The notes below the pieces were generated by a model. It was not told where the DNA came from. It was given only the letters and a program-made list of their open reading frames with translations, and did not search any database. Below, piece by piece: positions 6,022 through 9,985 of a DNA stretch of 9,985 nt (its first letter is position 1; each line of letters starts with the position of its first letter). The stretch spans positions 1 to 9,985 of the forward strand of contig DXZL01000049.1 in NCBI GenBank assembly GCA_019419725.1, read 5' to 3'. Source of the DNA: Veillonella sp. (GTDB taxonomy: Bacteria > Bacillota > Negativicutes > Veillonellales > Veillonellaceae). A program made the position numbers and the translations under genes.

Positions 6022-7278
6022 TTATAGGTTGGAGAAATCGAGAGTGCCAAACAAATCATCATATGTTTCAGCACGACGAATTTGTGTAACAGAGCCATCT
6101 TTATGTAATAACAACTCAGCAGAACGCAATTTACCATTATAGTTAAAGCCCATAGAATGACCATGTGCACCAGCATCATGAATGATGATACGATCACCAA
6201 TATCAATTTTTGGCAATTCACGTTGGATTGCGAACTTATCGTTATTTTCACATAAGGAGCCCGTTACATCATATACATGGTCCTTAGGCGCATTTTCTTT
6301 ACCCATTACAGTAATATGGTGATAAGAACCATATAATGCTGGACGCATAAGATTTGCCATGCAAGAATCAAGACCAATGTAATGACGATAAATATCTTTT
6401 TTGTGAATCGCTGTAGAAACTAGGTAACCAAATGGACCTGTAACCATACGACCACATTCATAAGCTAATGCTACATCACCAAGACCATTAGCTACGAGAA
6501 TTCTATTGTAAGCCTCTTCTACACCCTTGCTAAGCGCTTTGAAATCTACAGGTGTTTGTTCTGGTTTATAAGCAACACCTACGCCACCACCAAGATCGAT
6601 AAACTCAACATTGATGCCAAGCTCATTTTTAATATCTACGGCAAGATTAAAGCAAAGTTCAGCCGTGCCAACTAAGCCATCGATATCAAGTTCATTAGAA
6701 ACAACCATTGTATGGATACCAAAGTGTTTTACACCTTTTGCTTGTAGTTGTTTGTAGGCTTCAAAAATTTGTTCACGAGTCATACCGTATTTAGCTTCTT
6801 CAGGAAGGCCAATAATTGTATTGCCCCCTTCTTTTAAGGAGCCTGGGTTATAACGAACGCAGAACGTATCAGGCAAAGAACCATGATTTTTTTCTAAATA
6901 TTCAATATGAGTAATATCATCTAGGTTGATAATAGCACCCATTTCTAGTGCTTTTTTATATTCTACATATGGTGTGTCATTAGATGTGAACATAATGTCA
7001 TGACCTGTAATGCCCACTTTTTCGCATAGCATCAACTCTGCCAAGGAAGAGCAGTCTGCACCTACCCCAAGTTTTTGTAACACACGCATAATATATGGAT
7101 TTGGAGTCGCTTTTACAGCAAAATATTGTTTAAACCCTTTATTCCAAGAAAATGCATCGATGAAAGATTTCATATTTTCAATGATACCTTCTTCATCGTA
7201 AATATGAAATGGTGTTGGATATTGGGCAATAATATTTTCTAATTGTTCAGCTGTAAACGGAACTGTTTTTGTATTCAT
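6022..7278 (-). CDS. lysA: Fold-III PLP-dependent decarboxylase, LysA-like (probable diaminopimelate decarboxylase)
   Basis: The 418-residue protein has the fold-III layout: an N-terminal PLP barrel and a C-terminal beta domain. Visible features are the PLP lysine K56 in YFAVKATPNP, GGGVG (230-234) for the phosphate, ECGR (274-277), CENND (343-347) and DAGAHGHSM-NYN (368-381). The last two resemble LysA's CESGD and DAGAYGYSM-NYN, hence the call of meso-diaminopimelate to L-lysine decarboxylation. It is divergent, however. LysA's HxHIGSQ segment is HTMVVSN here (189-195), so the histidine that normally stacks on PLP is M191, and EPGR has become ECGR. A different amino-acid substrate is possible. 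The ATG at 7278 is chosen because GAGG lies 5 nt upstream. A longer frame from TTG at 7296 would have no SD and would begin in the terminator tail. Confidence 0.75.
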   Translation of the reverse strand: MNTKTVPFTAEQLENIIAQYPTPFHIYDEEGIIENMKSFIDAFSWNKGFKQYFAVKATPNPYIMRVLQKLGVGADCSSLAELMLCEKVGITGHDIMFTSNDTPYVEYKKALEMGAIINLDDITHIEYLEKNHGSLPDTFCVRYNPGSLKEGGNTIIGLPEEAKYGMTREQIFEAYKQLQAKGVKHFGIHTMVVSNELDIDGLVGTAELCFNLAVDIKNELGINVEFIDLGGGVGVAYKPEQTPVDFKALSKGVEEAYNRILVANGLGDVALAYECGRMVTGPFGYLVSTAIHKKDIYRHYIGLDSCMANLMRPALYGSYHHITVMGKENAPKDHVYDVTGSLCENNDKFAIQRELPKIDIGDRIIIHDAGAHGHSMGFNYNGKLRSAELLLHKDGSVTQIRRAETYDDLFGTLDFSNL

Positions 7279-7283
7279 AATAA

Positions 7284-7287
7284 CCTC
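7284..7287 (-). promoter_or_regulatory. Ribosome binding site deciding the LysA-like start
   Basis: GAGG on the minus strand, 5 nt before ATG 7278, supports that start over TTG 7296. It is rather short and close compared with the suf genes' SD sites. Confidence 0.55.
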
Positions 7288-7296
7288 GCTACACAA

Positions 7297-7323
7297 ATAA
7301 AAGACTCATCAATCGACGAGTCT
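7297..7323 (-). terminator. Hairpin with weak U-tract between doxX and the LysA-like gene
   Basis: AGACTC (7302-7307) pairs with GAGTCT (7318-7323), with an inner TC/GA pair after one mismatch and an AATC loop. On the minus strand TTTATTT follows. It begins 13 bp past the doxX stop, so it should end the doxX transcript. The interrupted T-run suggests leaky termination, and the LysA-like gene begins only about 20 bp later. Confidence 0.6.
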
Positions 7324-7336
7324 ATTATCCTAATTA

Positions 7337-7753
7337 TTATTTAAATAAAGCTTTATCTAGGCTATAGCGACCTGCACCTGCGAAGAATAACATAAGTGCA
7401 CCAAAGCCCATTTGAGATGGATAGTCCCAACTAAAGAAGCTGCCACTAAGATTTAATATTGTGGCCACTGCTAATGTACCAATAAGTAACAAAGATCCAA
7501 TCCGTGTAAATAGACCAATTGCTATAAGTACGCCGCCTATCATTTCTGCATATGCTGCCATAGTACCTAATATTTCATAACCACCAGGTACACCTAATGG
7601 TGCCAACATAGCTCCAACTTTATAAAGGCCTTCAGCACCGCTCAAATACTTTAAATATCCATGATAAAACATGGAAATACCAAGTGCCAAACGATAAACT
7701 AAGAGGCCAAAATTAACATAATTAGGTTTACTTTTAAAAATAAAGCTCAACAT
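7337..7753 (-). CDS. DoxX-family small membrane protein
   Basis: This 138-residue protein is hydrophobic, with four predicted membrane helices at about 14-33, 57-81, 84-102 and 113-129. It has the features of the DoxX family (PF07681): an arginine in helix 1 (R21), an HGYLK segment after it (31-35), a glutamate in helix 2 (E70), and the C-terminal GAGRYSLDK. DoxX-type proteins sit in the cytoplasmic membrane. In Bacillus several belong to quinone- and thiol-stress operons, but a catalytic function here cannot be assigned. The ATG at 7753 has AAGGA 5 nt upstream. Two strong promoters with palindromes lie upstream, and a hairpin terminator follows, so it may be transcribed as a regulated single gene with some readthrough. 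Confidence 0.85.
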   Translation of the reverse strand: MLSFIFKSKPNYVNFGLLVYRLALGISMFYHGYLKYLSGAEGLYKVGAMLAPLGVPGGYEILGTMAAYAEMIGGVLIAIGLFTRIGSLLLIGTLAVATILNLSGSFFSWDYPSQMGFGALMLFFAGAGRYSLDKALFK

Positions 7754-7780
7754 AGTAATCCTTCTTTCAGGTTAAACAAC

Positions 7781-7796
7781 ATCGAAATAATTCGAT
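7781..7796 (-). promoter_or_regulatory. Perfect dyad at the doxX transcription start
   Basis: ATCGAA and TTCGAT form perfect 6-bp arms around a 4-bp centre. The site spans about +1 to +16 of the transcript predicted from the proximal promoter. It could be an operator or a 5' hairpin in the mRNA. Confidence 0.45.
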
Positions 7797-7802
7797 AACC
7801 AT

Positions 7803-7831
7803 ATTATAAAGGTCAGTAACTACTGTGTCAA
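7803..7831 (-). promoter_or_regulatory. Consensus sigma-A promoter (proximal) for doxX, with palindrome in the spacer
   Basis: TTGACA (7831-7826), exactly 17 bp, then TATAAT (7808-7803): both hexamers are perfect consensus. Start is expected near 7796, about 43 nt before the doxX ATG. The spacer contains CAGTA-GT-TACTG (7825-7814), a 5-bp-arm palindrome in the position where a bound repressor would block RNA polymerase. A fully consensus promoter ahead of a minor membrane protein suggests it is kept in check. Confidence 0.85.
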
Positions 7832-7847
7832 ACTAGACTCAATATTA

Positions 7848-7881
7848 AATTCTATAGAATTATAACATATGTTGTATACAA
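7848..7881 (-). repeat. Cluster of three perfect palindromes over the distal doxX promoter
   Basis: TTGTATACAA (7881-7872), AACATATGTT (7873-7864) and AATTCTATAGAATT (7861-7848) are each perfectly self-complementary. The first two overlap by two bases and the third follows after two, so nearly all of these 34 bp is palindromic. Together they cover the spacer, the -10 and the start region of the distal promoter. The AT-richness lowers the significance of each one, less so of the run of three. Confidence 0.6.
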
Positions 7882-7887
7882 AATCAA
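7859..7887 (-). promoter_or_regulatory. Second (distal) promoter upstream of doxX, extended -10
   Basis: TTGATT (7887-7882), a 17-bp spacer and TATAAT (7864-7859) preceded by TGT, giving an extended -10 (TGnTATAAT). It reads toward doxX from 56 bp farther upstream than the proximal promoter, starting near 7852, just downstream of the groEL terminator. Confidence 0.65.
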
Positions 7888-7913
7888 TTTTATCGATTTG
7901 ATAATCTACATAC

Positions 7914-7968
7914 AAAAATAATCCTAATGAAAAAGTGAACATATAGTTCCTAATTCATTAGGATTATT
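7914..7968 (-). terminator. Intrinsic terminator of groEL with long stem and large loop
   Basis: Arms 7917-7931 and 7954-7968 are perfectly complementary over 15 bp around a 22-nt loop. On the minus strand the stem runs into TTTTT (7918-7914). It begins about 33 bp after the groEL stop. A second ATTAGG partner copy inside the loop allows a competing small hairpin (7949-7962, CCTAAT/ATTAGG), an unusual design for a simple terminator. Confidence 0.8.
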
Positions 7969-8001
7969 CTAAATCTTATAGATTATGCACTAAGCAGTTG
8001 A

Positions 8002-9627
8002 TTACATCATACCGCCCATGCCACCCATTGGAGGCATTGCAGGAACTGCAGCATTTTCTTCTACTTTGTCAGCTACGATTGTTTCAGTAGTCAATACAAG
8101 AGATGCAATGGATGCAGCATTTTGAAGAGCAGAACGTGTAACTTTTGCAGGATCCACGATACCAGCTTTTACCATGTCGATGTATTCTTCAGTCAAAGCA
8201 TTGAACCCAACACCAGCTTCAGTATTTTTAACTTTTTCAACTACAACGGAGCCTTCAAGACCAGCATTGTAAGCGATTTGACGAAGAGGTTCTTCTACTG
8301 CACGTTTAACAAGGTTGATACCAGTTTGAACATCACCAGTAGCTTCCAATGTATTCAATGCAGGGATGATGTCGATGAATGTAGTACCACCACCAGCTAC
8401 GATACCTTCTTCAACAGCAGCGCGAGTTGCGTTCAATGCGTCTTCGATACGAAGTTTTTTATCTTTCATTTCAACTTCTGTAGCAGCACCTACTTCGATA
8501 ACTGCAACACCACCGGACAATTTAGCAAGACGTTCTTGTAATTTTTCACGGTCGAATTCAGAAGTTGTTTCTTCTACTTGTGCACGGATTTGGCTTACGC
8601 GTTTAGCAATTACATCTTTATCGCCTACACCATCGATGATTGTAGTTTCATCTTTAGTGATGCGAACTTGACGAGCTGTACCAAGGTCAGTAAGTTCTAC
8701 GGAATCAAGTTTACGGCCCATATCTTCAGTAATTACAGTACCGCCAGTCAAGATAGCGATATCTTCAAGCATAGCTTTACGACGGTCACCGAAGCCAGGA
8801 GCTTTAACTGCTACAGCTTTGAATGTACCACGCAAACGGTTTACTACCAATGTAGCCAATGCTTCACCTTCTACATCTTCAGCGATGATAAGAAGTTCTT
8901 TGCCTACTTTTACCACTTTTTCAAGTGTTGGCAACATATCAGCGATAGCACTGATTTTACGGTCAGTAATCAAGATGTATGGGTTATCCATAACAGCTTC
9001 CATACGATCAGGATCAGTTACCATGTAAGGGGAAATGTAGCCACGGTCGAATTGCATACCTTCTACAACGTTTAATGCAGTTTGCAAGCCTTTGGATTCT
9101 TCAACAGTGATAACGCCGTCGTTACCAACTTTTTCCATAGCTTCAGCAATCAAACCACCGATTTCTTCGTCAGCTGCAGATACGCTAGCAACTTGAGCAA
9201 TTTCAGCTTTACCAGAAACTTTGATGGAGCGTTTTTTAATTTCTTCAACCAAAGTTTTAACTGCTGTTTCAATACCTTTTTTCAAGATCATTGGATTAGC
9301 GCCAGCTGCTACGTTGCGCATACCTTCTTGAATCATTGCTTGCGCCAATACTGTTGCAGTAGTTGTACCGTCACCTGCTACGTCGTTAGTTTTAGTAGCA
9401 ACTTCTTTAACTAATTGAGCACCCATGTTTTCAAATGGATCTGGAAGTTCGATATCACGAGCAATTGTTACACCATCGTTTGTGATTGTTGGAGAACCGA
9501 ATTTTTTATCCAATACAACATTACGGCCTTTTGGTCCTAATGTAACTTTTACAGCATTTGCCAATTGATCAACGCCACGACCTAAAGCGCGACGAGCTTC
9601 TTCATTAAACAAGATTTCTTTTGCCAT
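8002..9627 (-). CDS. groEL: GroEL, 60-kDa chaperonin (Hsp60)
   Basis: This complete 541-residue chaperonin is nearly identical in layout to E. coli GroEL (548 residues). The ATP-site motifs are DGVTIARDIEL with D51, GDGTTTATVL with D86, and EDALNATRAAVEEG with the hydrolysis aspartate D396. The flexible GGM-type tail ends PPMGGMGGMM. GroEL forms a double-ring 14-mer in the cytoplasm that encloses non-native proteins under a GroES lid and is essential in nearly all bacteria. The ATG at 9627 follows AGGAGG with an 8-nt spacer. It is the second gene of the groES-groEL pair, separated from groES by 113 bp without a convincing promoter of its own. Heat-shock control sites would lie ahead of groES, beyond the window. 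Confidence 0.99.
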   Translation of the reverse strand: MAKEILFNEEARRALGRGVDQLANAVKVTLGPKGRNVVLDKKFGSPTITNDGVTIARDIELPDPFENMGAQLVKEVATKTNDVAGDGTTTATVLAQAMIQEGMRNVAAGANPMILKKGIETAVKTLVEEIKKRSIKVSGKAEIAQVASVSAADEEIGGLIAEAMEKVGNDGVITVEESKGLQTALNVVEGMQFDRGYISPYMVTDPDRMEAVMDNPYILITDRKISAIADMLPTLEKVVKVGKELLIIAEDVEGEALATLVVNRLRGTFKAVAVKAPGFGDRRKAMLEDIAILTGGTVITEDMGRKLDSVELTDLGTARQVRITKDETTIIDGVGDKDVIAKRVSQIRAQVEETTSEFDREKLQERLAKLSGGVAVIEVGAATEVEMKDKKLRIEDALNATRAAVEEGIVAGGGTTFIDIIPALNTLEATGDVQTGINLVKRAVEEPLRQIAYNAGLEGSVVVEKVKNTEAGVGFNALTEEYIDMVKAGIVDPAKVTRSALQNAASIASLVLTTETIVADKVEENAAVPAMPPMGGMGGMM

Positions 9628-9635
9628 ATGTATTA

Positions 9636-9659
9636 CCTCCTAGATAATAACAGTATCTA
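9636..9659 (-). promoter_or_regulatory. Hairpin abutting the groEL Shine-Dalgarno
   Basis: On the minus strand TAGATA (9659-9654) pairs with TATCTA (9646-9641) around a 7-nt loop, and AGGAGG (9641-9636) follows, sharing its first A with the stem. The structure could influence ribosome loading or mRNA ends, but the stem is AT-only apart from one G-C pair per arm and would be weak at high temperature. Confidence 0.4.
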
Positions 9660-9676
9660 ATGTAAGGGAATTTATA

Positions 9677-9688
9677 TGCCCGTAGGCA
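9677..9688 (-). other. Small UNCG-tetraloop hairpin in the groES-groEL spacer
   Basis: On the minus strand TGCC-TACG-GGCA folds into a 4-bp stem closed by C(UACG)G, a member of the unusually stable UNCG loop class. No T-run follows, so it is not a terminator. It may mark or protect an mRNA processing end between the two chaperonin genes. That role is inference. Confidence 0.35.
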
Positions 9689-9740
9689 ATATAGAATATA
9701 TCAATAGTATGTTTAGCTCTATACAGCTATAAATTAGCTA

Positions 9741-9985
9741 TTATAATACTGCTAAGATATCGCGTTCGCTAATTATCAAATGAGTAGCGCCATCGATTTC
9801 TAATTCGCTACCAGCATATTTTGCAAACATAACAGTATCGCCAACTTTAACTTCTGGAGCTACACGTTGACCATTGTCATAAACTTTACCAGCACCTACA
9901 GCTACTACTACACCTTCTTGAGGTTTTTCTTTTGCTGTATCAGGAAGGAAAATACCACTTTTAGTTTTTTCTTCTTTTGCTTCTA
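9741..9985 (-). CDS. groES: GroES, 10-kDa co-chaperonin (N-terminus beyond the window)
   Basis: The last 80 residues before TAA at 9741-9743 are present and read as GroES. The mobile loop region is KEEKTKSGIFLPDTAKEKPQEG, matching the family's loop that docks on GroEL, with GIFLP as the contact motif. Then come VVAVGAGK, the VKVGDTVMFAKYAGSE roof and barrel strands, and the conserved end LIISERDILAVL. About 15 N-terminal residues and the start are cut off by the window edge. GroES forms a heptameric lid on the GroEL ring. The adjacency with groEL on the same strand is the normal operon arrangement. No frameshift is seen in the visible part. Confidence 0.97.
   Translation of the reverse strand, partial: EAKEEKTKSGIFLPDTAKEKPQEGVVVAVGAGKVYDNGQRVAPEVKVGDTVMFAKYAGSELEIDGATHLIISERDILAVL

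Noticed and set aside
7279..7296. N-terminal extension of the LysA-like protein from TTG 7296
   Set aside because: It lies in the hairpin's T-run region with no SD. ATG 7278 has GAGG at a usable distance.
7324..7351. Possible promoter for the LysA-like gene with -10 GATAAT
   Set aside because: At 16-18 bp spacing the -35 positions read GCTTTA, AGCTTT or similar, far from consensus, and the start would fall inside the terminator hairpin.
8578..9075. Plus-strand frames opposite groEL
   Set aside because: They are antisense to a highly conserved gene, lack ribosome binding sites and match no family I recognise.
1..9985. CRISPR arrays, tRNA or rRNA genes, CIRCE operator, phage or defence genes
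   Set aside because: I looked for these and saw no regularly spaced repeats, cloverleaf-like sequences, TTAGCACTC-type operator or relevant protein motifs in the window.

Overview
The window reads as chromosomal DNA of a low-G+C, AT-rich bacterium of the Firmicutes side. It has a SUF iron-sulfur operon using a SufU scaffold/transferase, Shine-Dalgarno (SD) sites of the AGGAGG type, and groES-groEL. The gene order sufC-sufB-sufD-sufS-sufU (not the Bacillus C-D-S-U-B order) and the general look of the proteins would fit a Negativicute such as Veillonella. That is recall-based inference, not shown by a search. Every confidently called gene lies on the minus strand, so the biological order runs from the right end of the window to the left.

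Right part (9985 to 8002): the C-terminal 80 residues of GroES, cut by the window edge, then a 113-bp spacer with small hairpins, then complete GroEL. GroEL is followed by a 15-bp stem terminator with a large loop. The groESL promoter and any CIRCE operator lie outside the window.

Middle part (7970 to 6022): a 248-bp gap carries two strong promoters that face a small four-helix DoxX-family membrane protein gene. Both promoters are overlaid with palindromes that could be repressor sites. A hairpin with a weak U-tract separates doxX from a fold-III PLP decarboxylase. This is LysA-like, but it lacks the usual PLP-stacking histidine motif. No separate promoter for it is convincing, so readthrough from doxX is likely.

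Suf part (5914 to 141): a well-formed promoter is followed within about 40 bases by an intrinsic terminator, and only then by sufC. This is the layout of an attenuated leader, or of a short RNA gene upstream of the operon. sufC, sufB, sufD, sufS and sufU follow with gaps of 8 to 14 bp, and each SD overlaps or abuts the previous stop codon. A HAD phosphatase gene starts 1 bp after the sufU stop. SufBCD form the cluster-assembly scaffold (SufC is the ATPase), SufS removes sulfur from cysteine, and SufU accepts it. A bidirectional hairpin terminator closes the operon.

Left edge (1 to 52): sequence resembling the terminal inverted repeat of an IS3-family (IS150-group) insertion sequence. The body of the element would lie outside the window.

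No obviously new multi-gene system is present. The best leads are regulatory: the suf leader and the palindrome clusters before doxX. The divergent LysA-like enzyme is a third.
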